DNA from: Clostridium sp. CMCC3677 | GTDB taxonomy: Bacteria; Bacillota; Clostridia; Clostridiales; Clostridiaceae | Assembly (NCBI RefSeq): GCF_023845585.1 | Contig: NZ_JAMQHS010000010.1 | Span: 1 to 64,000 of the forward strand | Length of the DNA stretch: 64,000 nt | Direction: 5' to 3' | Program-made: the position numbers and the translations under genes | Shown here: positions 34,484 to 43,518 of the stretch, piece by piece | How the letters are laid out: every line of letters starts with the position of its first letter | Position numbering within the stretch: position 1 is the first letter of the stretch | Notes under the pieces: generated by a model | What the model was told of the DNA's origin: nothing | The model's database searches: none | The model's input: only the letters and a program-made list of their open reading frames with translations

Positions 34484-34927
34484 TTAATTTTTCTTATTAT
34501 ATAAAACATAATAACAATAAAATTCAATTCTTTTACTTATAAGAATGTAAGCCATAGATACTAATTGGAACATTCCCATAAGTGCTATGTAACAACTAAG
34601 AAGTGTTAAAAAAATATCACCATTAGATGAACTAAAACTTTCGGATATAAATTTAAAAGATACGATACCACCTAGTAGAGGAAGTATAGCAATTTTTTTA
34701 TGTCCATTTTTTATTGTATGTAAAAAGAAGAATAGTACGCCTATTTCTAAAAGGCCTTGTGCAATGCCACCATACATATCTTCTAATCCAAAAATTGATA
34801 ATATAACATAAAATAAAATGATTATAACCCTAAAAGCTATTAATACAGCTTGTATAATGTTTAAGGTTCGTCTACTTTCTGCAATTAATTCTGGTTCTGG
34901 AAGGCTTTGATTAAGTTTTTCTTCCAT
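34484..34927 (-). CDS. Four-helix membrane protein of unknown function
   Basis: 147 residues from the ATG at 34927 (AAGGAGG upstream). After a polar N-terminus (LPEPELIAESRRTLNIIQ) come four hydrophobic segments at about 26-48, 55-75, 80-97 and 105-130. No charged residues in the helices suggest transport. Not recognised. Leftward single gene with its own terminator; 330 bp of spacer separates it from the divergent membrane gene. Confidence 0.55.
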   Translation of the reverse strand: MEEKLNQSLPEPELIAESRRTLNIIQAVLIAFRVIIILFYVILSIFGLEDMYGGIAQGLLEIGVLFFFLHTIKNGHKKIAILPLLGGIVSFKFISESFSSSNGDIFLTLLSCYIALMGMFQLVSMAYILISKRIEFYCYYVLYNKKN

Positions 34928-35259
34928 AATTACCTCCTTGTATTTACATAAATTAAAAAAGTTGCTATACAAGTATAACATATTTTGTAATAATTAGTAA
35001 TATAAAAATAGAGCGAAGTAAACTAAAAAGTAAATTATCTATATTTACAAAATGTAATGTATTTAAGTATAAAAGAAGAACGTAAATATAAAATTGTAGG
35101 AACTGAACCGCATATTCAGTAGTGAAATAAAAGTATTAATGAAAATAAAAGCGTGGGCAGAACTGTATTCTAAACGAATTGGAGAAGTTAAGTGAATTTA
35201 AAATCAGTAAGTATTTTAGGAATAGTACTAATAATATTTAGATAAAAATGGAGGACAGT
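34928..35259. other. Spacer between divergent membrane-protein genes
   Basis: AT-rich, no significant ORF. GAACTGAACCGCATATTCAG near 35100 looks like part of an eroded gene, but it cannot be assigned. Confidence 0.3.
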
Positions 35260-35601
35260 ATGAAAAGAGCACTTTTAGTTGTAAAGAAACTTTTAATAAT
35301 ATTTTGGTGGCAAGATATAGAGAAATCTAATATTTTTGTAAGAATATTAAATTATATATTTGCATTTACTCTAAGTTTTGGAGCTTTTTCTTGGACATAT
35401 TTGTCTAATATGAACTTAATTCTTAAAATAATTGTAGGAACTTATGGTGTTCTTACATTTATTTCATTTTGGCCAGCGTCACATTTATTAGATGAAGAAT
35501 CTGAAGCTAAGGGATCTATATTTTATATTTTTCAAAATACACTTATCATATTTTCATTTATAATTCTTTTAAGATATATAATTAAAGAAGAAAAATATTA
35601 A
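35260..35601 (+). CDS. Small membrane protein
   Basis: 113 residues from the ATG at 35260 (GGAGGAC upstream). Three hydrophobic segments (about 28-48, 55-72, 88-108) after a short basic N-terminus with FWWQDIEKSN. No family recognised. The stop is followed at once by an in-frame GNAT C-terminal fragment, so the 3' flank is a recombination scar. Confidence 0.5.
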   Translation: MKRALLVVKKLLIIFWWQDIEKSNIFVRILNYIFAFTLSFGAFSWTYLSNMNLILKIIVGTYGVLTFISFWPASHLLDEESEAKGSIFYIFQNTLIIFSFIILLRYIIKEEKY

Positions 35602-35819
35602 AGAAAAAGATAGAAATTTTGGACACTGCATTTAATAAATTAAATCTTCATAGAATTGATTTAGGGGTATTCGATTTTAATGTATCTGCAATTACGTGTT
35701 ATAAAAAAGCAGGATTTAATATTGAAGGAAGTTTTAGAGAATGTAGAAAAATAAATGAACAATATTGGTCATTGCTCAATATGAGCATTCTTGAAAGTGA
35801 GTATAGGAATTTAAAATGA
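35602..35819 (+). pseudogene. GNAT acetyltransferase, C-terminal fragment
   Basis: About 66 residues beginning DTAFNKLNLHRIDLGVFDFN and ending in YWSLLNMSILESEY, the last third of a RimJ/RimL-type acetyltransferase (the V-F-D-F-N, C-Y-K-K-A-G-F and Y-W-S signatures). The N-terminal two thirds, including the first part of the acetyl-CoA site, are missing and no ribosome site precedes the fragment. It abuts the stop of the upstream membrane protein. Confidence 0.75.
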
Positions 35820-35820
35820 T

Positions 35821-36054
35821 ATTAGATTTACTTGTGGATTAGCTGACCCTAAAGATGAAATTAATGTAAAAGGTATAAGAGAAGGGCTAAATAAAGTTCT
35901 TCCAGAAGAAATGAAAAATACAATTAAGATTTTTAATTTGCGTGGGGCAATAAAGAACTATGAATCTCTGAGAGAAGAGGAGAAAGAAATGATTGATACT
36001 TATGGAAAAGTAGTGAACTTTATGGATAAAGAGACAATTGTTATATTAAAATGA
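35821..36054 (+). pseudogene. Flavodoxin-domain protein remnant
   Basis: In-frame run from FTCGLADPKDEINVKGIREG to VVNFMDKETIVILK, stop at 36052. This is the middle and end of a HemG-like flavodoxin-domain protein: the FMN-binding N-terminus is absent, and NLRGAIKNYESLREEEKEMI appears to join two parts that are normally about 30 residues apart. Two bases separate it from the GNAT fragment, so two broken genes lie end to end. Confidence 0.65.
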
Positions 36055-36088
36055 ATATATTAAGAATTTGTTTTTAAGGTCGTTTAAT

Positions 36089-36130
36089 GAAAGGTAGAGA
36101 TTAAATAAAAGGTCTCTACCTTTTGTTTTA
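36089..36130 (+). terminator. Rho-independent terminator
   Basis: Stem AAAGGTAGAGA/TCTCTACCTTT with TTTTGTTTTATT tail. The following ~215 bp to the beta-lactamase-like gene show no element. Confidence 0.75.
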
Positions 36131-36346
36131 TTATAGATTTACGATTTATAGTGATAGATTTACATACACATAGATAACTTTTACGTTATAAACCTATACA
36201 TACAAAAAATATATTATATGGTAAAATTAATAATATAAAAATATAGGTATTTATTCAAATTACTCAAATTAATGGAATATTAAATAAATACAATTATTAA
36301 AATTAAATAACAAATTAAACATATAGAAAGTTCGGAGGTAAACTTA

Positions 36347-38440
36347 ATGAAAAAATTTTCAAAACTGTTAGCACTACTTCTAGCAACGCAACTTACTTTA
36401 GTATGTGGAGATAGAAATAAACCTGTTAATGCCGCAATCAACACATTAGAAAAGAGTGATTCTAATTATTCTATTAATGTAAATGGAACAATTAAAGAAA
36501 AGGCAAATACGCTTGTTGAAAAGTATGGTGTAACAAGTGTTCAATATACAATTATGGATGATGGTAATATAATATCATCAGGAAGTAGTGGAGTATATAG
36601 TAAAAATAGTAATAGGAGTATAGCTAGTGATACTATGTATGGGATTGGTTCAACATCTAAGACTTTTACAGCAGCTGCTATAATGAAATTAGTAGATATG
36701 AAAAAAGTTGATTTAGACAAGCCTATTGTAAATTATATTCCAGAGTTTGTAATGAAAGATGAAAGATATAAAAAAATAACGACTAGAATGTTGCTTAATC
36801 ATTCATCAGGAATTATGGGGAGTGCATATTCAAGAACAATCTTATGGGATGATAATGATACAATTGCCCATGATAAATTATTAGAGCAATTAAAAACTCA
36901 AAGATTAAAAGCTGAACCAGGTAAATTTTCTGTGTATTGTAATGATGGATTTACACTTGCGGAAATATTGGTTGAAAAAGTAAGTGGACAAAGCTTTACA
37001 GATTTCATTCATGATAATATAACAATCCCATTAAAAATGGATAATACAAAAACTACACAAGATGGATTTAATAGAGATAAGCTTGCAAAAACTTATAGTA
37101 CAATTGCACCTACAGTAGATACACCACCAGATAGTACAAACATAATTGGTGCAGGTGGGATATATTCAACAACACAAGACTTGTGTAAATTTGGGAATAT
37201 ATTCACAAAGAATGGTACATTGCTTTCAGCAAATTCTGTTAATCAGATGATAAGTGGTGAATACAAAAACGGTTTGTGGTTAGATAACATAGATAATACT
37301 GAAAATATTTTTAACTATGGACTTGGCTTTGATGGAACAGATATATTTCCATTTAGCCAATATTGTATAAAAGCTATTGCAAAAGGCGGAGATACATTAC
37401 TTTATCACAATGCTACTGTTATATTACCAGAGTATAATATGGTTGCAGCAGTATCCTCAACAGGTGGAAGTAGCTTATATAATGAGGTCTTAGCTTGCAA
37501 TATGTTACTTGATGCTTTAAAAGAAAAGGGTATTATTCAAGAAATAAAAAGTGATAAATCTTTTGATAAGCCAACTAAAACCTTAATAGATGATGATATT
37601 AAAAAGTATGAAGGAACATATGGTGCATCAGGACAAATTATCAATGTAAAGATGAATGAAAATGGTACAATGACAGTTTCAAATACATCACTTTTAGCGA
37701 AAGCACAGAATACAGAATATATTTATAATGGTAACGGAGTATTTTTGAAACAAGATGGTAGTGAAAAAATTACTTTTGAAAGTAAGGACGGTAAGATTTA
37801 CTTAAGATCTGATTCGTATATAAAATTGCCAGGAGTTGGAGAAACAGCAGTGGCACAATATATGGGACAAAAATTAGAGGAAAATAAGTTGACAGCAGAA
37901 GTAAGTAAAGCCTGGGAAGATAGAAATAACAATAAATATTTTAATCTAACAGATAAGTATAATTCTGAAATATTTAGTGCTTTGCCAGCTTTTATAACTG
38001 TTAATTTTAATAATGGTTATCAAATGTCTAACAAAATCATAGATGCAAATAATTCTATTAGTGTTATTGAAGTTCCTGTAATGGCAGGAAGGGATACATT
38101 TGATTGTAATTTCTTTAAAGAAAATAATATTGAATATATGAAAGCAGCTGAAAATATATTAATTAGTCAAGATGGTCTAAAAGAAATCATAAAAGGTAAC
38201 AGCAGTTGTACTATAAAAGATGATGGATACAATATATGGTATAAGGTCAATGATAATTTAGAAGGAAAAAAACTTACAGTAGAATTACCTGAAAATAGTG
38301 GATTTTTAGTATATACAAAAGACGGTGTATGTACAAATCAAAGCGCATTAACTAAAAATAATACTGCAACATTATCAGGTGGTGGTTATATAATGTTTGG
38401 CGGTGAAAAAGGTAGTAAAATTGATATTACAATAGAGTAG
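36347..38440 (+). CDS. Secreted serine hydrolase, beta-lactamase/penicillin-binding fold
   Basis: 697 residues. Signal peptide 1-30 (a Cys at 20 is in a poor lipobox, so lipoprotein status is doubtful). The catalytic domain spans about 48-400: SxxK is Ser102-Thr-Ser-Lys105, YxN is Tyr197-Cys-Asn199, and KGGDT takes the HxG/KTG place. The ~300 C-terminal residues are beta-rich, as in D-aminopeptidase/esterase-like AmpH/FmtA relatives. Probably acts on the cell wall or on small esters or peptides outside the cell. SD CGGAGG. A 61-bp gap leads to the binding-protein gene; they could be cotranscribed. Confidence 0.88.
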   Translation: MKKFSKLLALLLATQLTLVCGDRNKPVNAAINTLEKSDSNYSINVNGTIKEKANTLVEKYGVTSVQYTIMDDGNIISSGSSGVYSKNSNRSIASDTMYGIGSTSKTFTAAAIMKLVDMKKVDLDKPIVNYIPEFVMKDERYKKITTRMLLNHSSGIMGSAYSRTILWDDNDTIAHDKLLEQLKTQRLKAEPGKFSVYCNDGFTLAEILVEKVSGQSFTDFIHDNITIPLKMDNTKTTQDGFNRDKLAKTYSTIAPTVDTPPDSTNIIGAGGIYSTTQDLCKFGNIFTKNGTLLSANSVNQMISGEYKNGLWLDNIDNTENIFNYGLGFDGTDIFPFSQYCIKAIAKGGDTLLYHNATVILPEYNMVAAVSSTGGSSLYNEVLACNMLLDALKEKGIIQEIKSDKSFDKPTKTLIDDDIKKYEGTYGASGQIINVKMNENGTMTVSNTSLLAKAQNTEYIYNGNGVFLKQDGSEKITFESKDGKIYLRSDSYIKLPGVGETAVAQYMGQKLEENKLTAEVSKAWEDRNNNKYFNLTDKYNSEIFSALPAFITVNFNNGYQMSNKIIDANNSISVIEVPVMAGRDTFDCNFFKENNIEYMKAAENILISQDGLKEIIKGNSSCTIKDDGYNIWYKVNDNLEGKKLTVELPENSGFLVYTKDGVCTNQSALTKNNTATLSGGGYIMFGGEKGSKIDITIE

Positions 38441-38501
38441 AATATTTTCTCATTAAAAACACATTATAAGATTAATTAAATAAATATTATGGAGGATTGC
38501 A

Positions 38502-39551
38502 ATGAAAATTTTAAAGAAATTATTAATATTTATTATGATTTTAGTTATTATAATGGTTTTACCAATAGAAATTTCTAAAAATAATGCATGTGCTAATTCA
38601 AATTTTAATAAAAGAGCTCCTATTAAAATAGGAGTATTCCTACATAGTTTTGATGACTATCTTTCTCTTGTAAAACAAAATTTAGAAACTATTCAAAAAG
38701 AAAATCAAGATAAAGTTGAATTTACTTTTTTTAATGCAAAAGAAAATCAAGCTATACAAAATGAAAGTATTGATAAAGCTATTAAAGAAAATTTTGATCT
38801 TTTAATTGTGAATTTACATACTTTAAAATTAGATGAAGTAGGAGATACTCTATATAAAATAATTAAAGAAAATATTCCATTAATTTTATTTGGAGAGCCA
38901 GATGAAAATTTAATAAAGTTTATTGGACGTTATGGTGTCTTTATAGCAAGTTCTGGTGAAAACTCTGGTATTCTAGAGGGAAAAATTCTTGCTGATGAAT
39001 GGATGGATCATAAAGAAACTATAGATAAAAATCGCGATAACATATTGCAGTATATTATGTTAAAAGGTAGAATTGGTGACCCAATAGTAAATCAAAGAAC
39101 AAAGTATGCTCTTTCAACACTTAATGAAGCTGGAATAAAAACAGAAGAACTTGCATCAGTCAATGGTGAGTGGAGTAAAGATTTAGCTAAAGAGGCTATT
39201 GAATCTCTATTTTTAAAATATGGCAACAAAATTGAAGCTATAATTTCAAATAATGATTCTATGGCAATAGGTGCTGTTGAAGCCTTACAAAAATATGGCT
39301 ATAACAAAGGTAATAAATCAATGACTATTCCAGTTGTTGGAATTGATGGAATACCAGAAGCTATTGAATTGGTTAATAAAGGATATATGACAGGTACAGT
39401 TATCCAAGATCCTGGTGCTAATGCTGAAGCTCTTTATAAGGTTGGAATGAATCTAGCTTATAGAAAGCCTCCTATTGAGAATACAAATTATAAATTTGAT
39501 GATACAGGAGCTGTAATTCGGTTGCCTTACAAAGAATATAAAAAGGAATAA
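38502..39551 (+). CDS. Galactose/glucose-type periplasmic-binding-like protein (MglB family), orphan
   Basis: 349 residues. N-terminal membrane anchor or signal (LLIFIMILVIIMVLPIEIS), then a type I substrate-binding fold: IKIGVFLHSFDDYLSLVKQN, NFDLLIVNLHTL, GRIGDPIVNQRTKYALSTL, AIISNNDSMAIGAVEALQ and VVGIDGIPEAIELV, all typical of MglB relatives. No lipobox. No ATPase or permease genes are adjacent, so it is either an orphan binding protein serving a distant transporter or a sensor input domain for a signalling system. SD TGGAGG. Confidence 0.88.
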   Translation: MKILKKLLIFIMILVIIMVLPIEISKNNACANSNFNKRAPIKIGVFLHSFDDYLSLVKQNLETIQKENQDKVEFTFFNAKENQAIQNESIDKAIKENFDLLIVNLHTLKLDEVGDTLYKIIKENIPLILFGEPDENLIKFIGRYGVFIASSGENSGILEGKILADEWMDHKETIDKNRDNILQYIMLKGRIGDPIVNQRTKYALSTLNEAGIKTEELASVNGEWSKDLAKEAIESLFLKYGNKIEAIISNNDSMAIGAVEALQKYGYNKGNKSMTIPVVGIDGIPEAIELVNKGYMTGTVIQDPGANAEALYKVGMNLAYRKPPIENTNYKFDDTGAVIRLPYKEYKKE

Positions 39552-39713
39552 AAATATTTACTCCTTAAATTTTTTCTCCAATTAGAATTATTAAAAAATA
39601 AAAAGTAGTTAATTATTATTATTTAATTTCATAGTTTTACAATATAAACATAATACTAAACTGCCAATTCAAGTATATTAATCTGGCAAATCGGTATTCG
39701 GAAAGGAAAAGAC

Positions 39714-40160
39714 ATGATTATAAGAAAATATAAACCATTAGATTGTATGGTATTAGCCGAATTATTTTACAATACAGTTCATTTAGTCAATGCAAAAGAC
39801 TATACAGAAGAACAGTTAAATGTATGAGCAACGGGAAGTATAGATTTAAAGGAATGGAATAAATCCTTTTTAGAACATTTTACAGTTGTTGCCATTGAAG
39901 ATAATGTTATAGTCGGATTCGGAGATATCGATAATAATGGATATTTAGATAGACTGTTTGTTCATAAGGATTACCAAAACAAAGGAATTGCAACAGCAAT
40001 TTGCGATAAACTGGAAAAATATGTTTGCACGGATAAAATTAGTACCCATGCTTCAATTACTGCAAAACCTTTTTTTGAAAAACGAGGTTATAAAGTTATT
40101 AAAGAACAGCAGATTGAGAGAAAAGGTATTATATTAATAAACTATGTTATGGAGAAATAG
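39714..40160 (+). pseudogene. GNAT acetyltransferase interrupted by one in-frame TGA
   Basis: 148 codons in one frame from an ATG with a good SD (GAAAGG). A single TGA at 39825-39827 (codon 38, between EEQLNV and ATGSIDLKEW) breaks an otherwise complete GNAT: motif A LFVHKDYQNKGIATAICDKL, C-terminal FFEKRGYKVI. Homologues of this family usually have Trp at this spot, so TGG to TGA is the likely change. It is either a very young pseudogene or read through. Confidence 0.8.
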
Positions 40161-40170
40161 GAAAATTAAA

Positions 40171-40323
40171 TCAATATCACCATATTTTAATTTTGGTTTA
40201 TCATGTATTTGGGTAGCTATTCTTATTAGTTATATTGTTGCTAGTGTAGCGGCAGCCATAGTATCTAGAAAGTATCTACCTTATAAAAAAATAGAGGAAT
40301 TTATTTTGCCTCCACTTTCTTAG
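40171..40323 (+). pseudogene. C-terminal fragment of a membrane protein
   Basis: Open frame without a start codon reading CIWVAILISYIVASVAAAIV then a basic tail. It looks like the last membrane helix of a lost gene. Confidence 0.35.
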
Positions 40324-40426
40324 ATTTGATTATTTCATTAGCGATACTTCCCATTATAACTAAATATTTTTCAGTTAATTTATAAAGTTGATTATTTAAC
40401 TGTCTGAGTCTGCTAGTATTTATCAT
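40301..40426 (-). CDS. Very small helical protein, doubtful
   Basis: 41 residues (MINTSRLRQLNNQLYKLTEK then YLVIMGSIANEIIKSKKVEAK), overlapping the membrane fragment on the other strand. Its composition is protein-like and amphipathic, but no ribosome site precedes the ATG. It could be a remnant of a mobile-element accessory gene. Weak. Confidence 0.25.
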   Translation of the reverse strand: MINTSRLRQLNNQLYKLTEKYLVIMGSIANEIIKSKKVEAK

Positions 40427-40647
40427 TTTGTTGGCAGGAAAAAAATATAATTTAAATATAGAAAATACTTGACAATAGGTGGAAAAATCACAGCCTTGTT
40501 ATAGATAAATACTAAATTACTATCTTTGATTTTTAAAGATAAACAGTAAATTTACAATTTATTCGTAATGGTAAGTGAAAATTGAATCAATAAAATTAAT
40601 ATTAATGATAACTTGATAATGTATTTAAATAAGGGGATTAGTAACAT

Positions 40648-40690
40648 AAAGAGTTGTAATAATTTTTAATTGTTATGACTCTTTATTTTT
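40648..40690. terminator. Shared terminator hairpin, copy A
   Basis: AAAGAGTTGTAATAA ... TTGTTATGACTCTTT with T-rich tail. Nearly the same sequence recurs at 42738 and 49786, each time just before the shared promoter motif. Confidence 0.8.
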
Positions 40691-40700
40691 TACAAAAAAA

Positions 40701-40760
40701 TGAATAATATTATATTTACAATTTATGTTATAATTAACCAGAATATAAATAGTAATTTAA
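40701..40760 (+). promoter_or_regulatory. Shared promoter and leader module, copy at 40.7 kb
   Basis: TGAATAATATTATATTTACA then TTATGTTATAATTAACCA (extended -10, TGTTATAAT), then leader AAATAGTAATTTA at 40747, 15 bp before the start codon. Compare 42792 and 47318. Confidence 0.65.
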
Positions 40761-40774
40761 ATGAGGTATTTTAT

Positions 40775-41407
40775 ATGAAAATTGGTATTATACAAGCTAG
40801 TTCTCAAAAAAATAAAAATGATTTGTTATATAATTGTGTAAAAAAGGTTGTAAAAGATAAAGGATATGAGGTTATTAATTTTGGTGTTTTTCAAGATGAA
40901 GAAGGTGAATATTCTTATATTGAAATTGCAATTTGTATAAGCATTTTATTAGAAAGTAAATCTATAGATTTCATAGTTACTGGGTGTTCATCTGGGCAAG
41001 GAATGATGTTAGCTTGTAATAGTTTGCCAAATATTCTGTGTGGATATATTGAAAATCCATCAGATGCATATTTATTTGGTAGGATTAATAATGGTAATGC
41101 TGTTTCATTTCCTCTTGGATTGAATTTTGGATGGGCTGGTGAAATTAATCTGCAATGTACATTAGAAAAACTATTTGATGAACCATTTGGAATTGGATAT
41201 CCTAAGCAAGATTCAGTAAGAAAGCAAAAAGACACCAAAATGTTAAAAGTTTTAAACAATATTACGAAAAGAAGCCTTGTAGAAGTGCTACCAAAAGTAA
41301 ATCTAGATTTCATGAAACATGTACTTCAACGAGATAATATTTACTATTATGTTATTAAAAATGGTGAAAATGAAGAATTGAAAGCACTACTCCGATTATA
41401 TCGTTAA
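40775..41407 (+). CDS. RpiB/LacA/LacB-family sugar-phosphate isomerase-like protein
   Basis: 210 residues from the ATG at 40775 (SD ATGAGG; the frame is open further 5' through the promoter). KIGIIQASSQKNKNDLLYNC at the N-terminus and TGCSSGQGMMLACN (the family's GCGTGxG active-site loop) identify the RpiB/LacAB fold. It is longer than RpiB (about 150) and has an extra C-terminal ~60 residues (KRSLVEVLPKVNLDFMKHVL), as in a clostridial subgroup annotated only at family level. Isomerises an aldose/ketose phosphate, substrate unknown. Confidence 0.8.
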   Translation: MKIGIIQASSQKNKNDLLYNCVKKVVKDKGYEVINFGVFQDEEGEYSYIEIAICISILLESKSIDFIVTGCSSGQGMMLACNSLPNILCGYIENPSDAYLFGRINNGNAVSFPLGLNFGWAGEINLQCTLEKLFDEPFGIGYPKQDSVRKQKDTKMLKVLNNITKRSLVEVLPKVNLDFMKHVLQRDNIYYYVIKNGENEELKALLRLYR

Positions 41408-41426
41408 ATTTCAATTTTAATAATTA

Positions 41427-41439
41427 AAATAGTAATTTG
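41427..41439 (+). promoter_or_regulatory. Leader motif copy
   Basis: AAATAGTAATTTG directly after the RpiB-like gene and 25 bp before the next start, here without the terminator and -10 parts of the module. Confidence 0.5.
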
Positions 41440-41463
41440 AATGAGGGGGAATTGGAGAGATAT

Positions 41464-42033
41464 ATGGATATTAATAAAATAAAATCTCCTAAAGATATAT
41501 TTCAGTATATGAATGATCACATAGAGTATGGATGGATTGATATAAATGGTGAAAAACATATTAAAACCATGAAGGATTTTAGAAAAATATATAAAATATC
41601 ATCTATAGAAGAAACAATAGATAGCGGATTAGGGACATGCATTGAACAGGTTTCTTTAATGCATAATTTGCTAAACAAATTAAAGGTCAAAAATAAAATG
41701 TTTTGTTGTAGAATTTATGAACCTGATGATTATTTTAACTTAGAAAATGATGAACATATGCATTGTTTTTTACTTTACTATTTAAACAATAAGGTTTATC
41801 ATATGGAACACCCTAATTTTGAGAAAAAAGGTATATATGAATATGATAATGAGGAAGTAGCAATTAATCATATTGTTAATTATTACAGAGAATTAAGAGG
41901 TGGAAAAGATAGTCCAATAGCAGAATTTTATAAAGTAAAAGAAGGGTTATCTTTTAAAGAGTTTAATAAGTACATTAATCATGTTAATGAGTTAAGAGGA
42001 AATAAGAGGCTAAGAGAAAATCTAAATTTATAA
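41464..42033 (+). CDS. Transglutaminase-like cysteine protein
   Basis: 189 residues from the ATG at 41464 (GGAGAG upstream). Transglutaminase/protease-like core: SGLGTCIEQVSLMHNLL (candidate catalytic Cys), DEHMHCFLLYYLNNKVYHME (candidate His) and the following HPNFEKKGIYEY. The order Cys, His and a later polar residue fits the superfamily. Cytoplasmic, no signal. Substrate unknown. A 27-nt piece of its 3' end recurs at 44024-44050, fused to a leader motif. Confidence 0.7.
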   Translation: MDINKIKSPKDIFQYMNDHIEYGWIDINGEKHIKTMKDFRKIYKISSIEETIDSGLGTCIEQVSLMHNLLNKLKVKNKMFCCRIYEPDDYFNLENDEHMHCFLLYYLNNKVYHMEHPNFEKKGIYEYDNEEVAINHIVNYYRELRGGKDSPIAEFYKVKEGLSFKEFNKYINHVNELRGNKRLRENLNL

Positions 42034-42054
42034 TTAAAATATGAAAGGGATATT

Positions 42055-42612
42055 ATGAAAACATTAATATTCAATGGTTCTCCAAGGAAAGATGGAGATA
42101 CTGTTAGTTTAATAAATGAATTGGTTAAGCAGTTAAATGGTGAGTATAGAATAGTTAATGCATATAATTGTAAAATAAATCCGTGTATTGACTGTAGGTT
42201 TTGTTGGAAAAATGAAGGGTGTTGTGTTAATGATGAAATGCAGGAAATTTATAAGTATATACAGGAGTGTGACAATATTTTAATTGCATCTCCCATTTAT
42301 TTTTCAGAATTAACAGGAGCATTGCTGAGTGTTGGAAGTAGGCTTCAAACTTATTTCTGTGGAAAGTTCTTTCGTAAAGAGATTCCAATTAAAAAGCCTA
42401 AAAAAGGTGCCGTTATTGTCGTTGGTGGGGGAGATGGAAGCATAAACAAACCATATGAAACAGCATGTACTTTACTTCATAATATGAATTCACATGACAT
42501 ATTTCCACTTGTATATAGTCATAATACAAATAGTAATTCAGCAATTACTGATATTAATGCTATAAAAGGGATAAATGGTATTACAAAATTTTTTAATGAT
42601 CCAAAAGAATAA
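42055..42612 (+). CDS. NADPH-dependent FMN reductase-like flavoprotein
   Basis: 185 residues. N-terminal FMN phosphate loop FNGSPRKDGDT, the paired-cysteine segment CKINPCIDCRFCWKNEGCCV typical of iron-sulfur flavoprotein (Isf)-like members, then ASPIYFSELTGALLSV and VVGGGDGSI. It reduces an acceptor with electrons from NAD(P)H or ferredoxin; the Cys pattern may hold an Fe-S cluster. SD GAAAGGG; 21 bp after the transglutaminase-like gene, likely cotranscribed. Confidence 0.85.
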   Translation: MKTLIFNGSPRKDGDTVSLINELVKQLNGEYRIVNAYNCKINPCIDCRFCWKNEGCCVNDEMQEIYKYIQECDNILIASPIYFSELTGALLSVGSRLQTYFCGKFFRKEIPIKKPKKGAVIVVGGGDGSINKPYETACTLLHNMNSHDIFPLVYSHNTNSNSAITDINAIKGINGITKFFNDPKE

Positions 42613-42737
42613 AGATAGTTGCGTAAGTACGATTTTTAACGATATATCTAGAAATTTAAACGATATATTTCAATTTTAGAATTTACTTAGTAGGAAAATA
42701 AGTTTTAAAAAGTCAAATATAAAATTATAAGCAAAAA

Positions 42738-42781
42738 CAAAGAGTTGTAATGATTTTAATTGTTATGACTCTTTATTTTTG
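42738..42781. terminator. Shared terminator hairpin, copy B
   Basis: CAAAGAGTTGTAATG ... TTGTTATGACTCTTT with T-run; same sequence as copies at 40648 and 49786. Confidence 0.8.
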
Positions 42782-42791
42782 CTTATGAAAC

Positions 42792-42850
42792 TGAATAATA
42801 TTATATTTACAAGTTATGTTATAATTAACCAATAGATAAATGGTAATTTG
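42792..42850 (+). promoter_or_regulatory. Shared promoter and leader module, copy at 42.8 kb
   Basis: TGAATAATATTATATTTACA, TTATGTTATAATTAACCA, then AAATGGTAATTTG and GAAAGGAG. Practically the same layout as 40701-40760 but in front of an unrelated gene. Confidence 0.65.
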
Positions 42851-42868
42851 AAAGGAGAAACTTGTAAT

Positions 42869-43318
42869 ATGAGATACACAAGTACTTTAATAGCTGTAGT
42901 AGATATAGAAAAATCTAAAAGGTTTTATAATAAGATACTAGGATTAGATGTTATTGATGATTTTGGTGCAAATGTAACTTTAACAGGAGGTATTGCTTTA
43001 CAAACATTAGAAATGTAGAAAGGTTTTATTCATAAAGATAAAAATAATACATTTGAATGATACTTTGAAGAAGATGATATGGATGCTTTTATTAAAAAGC
43101 TAAATACCTTTAATGATATAGATTATGTACATGGATTAATTGAGCATAAATGGAGGCAACAAGTAGTAATGTTTTATGATTTGGATAAGCATATAATTGA
43201 GGTGGGAGAAAATATTACAATTGTTATTAAAAGGTTTGCTAAAAATGGACTTTCAGCTGAAGAGATTGCAGTAAGAATAGAGGTACCATTTCATTATATA
43301 AAATCATGCTTACAATAG
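42869..43318 (+). pseudogene. VOC (glyoxalase/bleomycin-resistance) family protein with two nonsense codons
   Basis: 149 codons in one frame after a perfect SD. TAG at 43016-43018 (after LQTLEM) and TGA at 43058-43060 (after NNTFE) interrupt a typical VOC protein: STLIAVVDIEKSKRFYNKIL at the N-terminus, FYDLDKHIIEVGENI at the C-terminus. Both stops are one base away from TGG, and Trp is plausible at both sites (FEW-YFEEDD). The final ~45 residues (RFAKNGLSAEEIAVRIEVPF) are an intact extension. Confidence 0.85.
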
Positions 43319-43328
43319 CAAATTACAA

Positions 43329-43459
43329 GTTTAATAATTTAAGTGATAAATGTGCTTTATTTAAGGCATTCAATGAAAGTCATGAAGCAGATATTGTAAA
43401 TGAGTTATCTGTTGTAAATAATAAAATATTTAATAAATATGAGAATAATGCTTTTTGAA
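43329..43459 (+). pseudogene. Unassigned coding remnant
   Basis: Open frame KFNNLSDKCALFKAFNESHE ... NKIFNKYENNAF with no start or ribosome site, ending in TGA. Probably a piece of a lost gene. Confidence 0.3.
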
Positions 43460-43518
43460 ATAAGAAGATAATAGAAGAACTAATAATAAATAAGATAGAA
43501 GTAAGGGGTAATTTAATT

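Noticed and set aside
39825..43060. Genome-wide UGA recoding or selenocysteine
   Set aside because: One of the three interruptions is TAG, intact neighbouring genes use TGG for Trp and TGA as a normal stop, and no SECIS-like hairpin follows the TGA codons.
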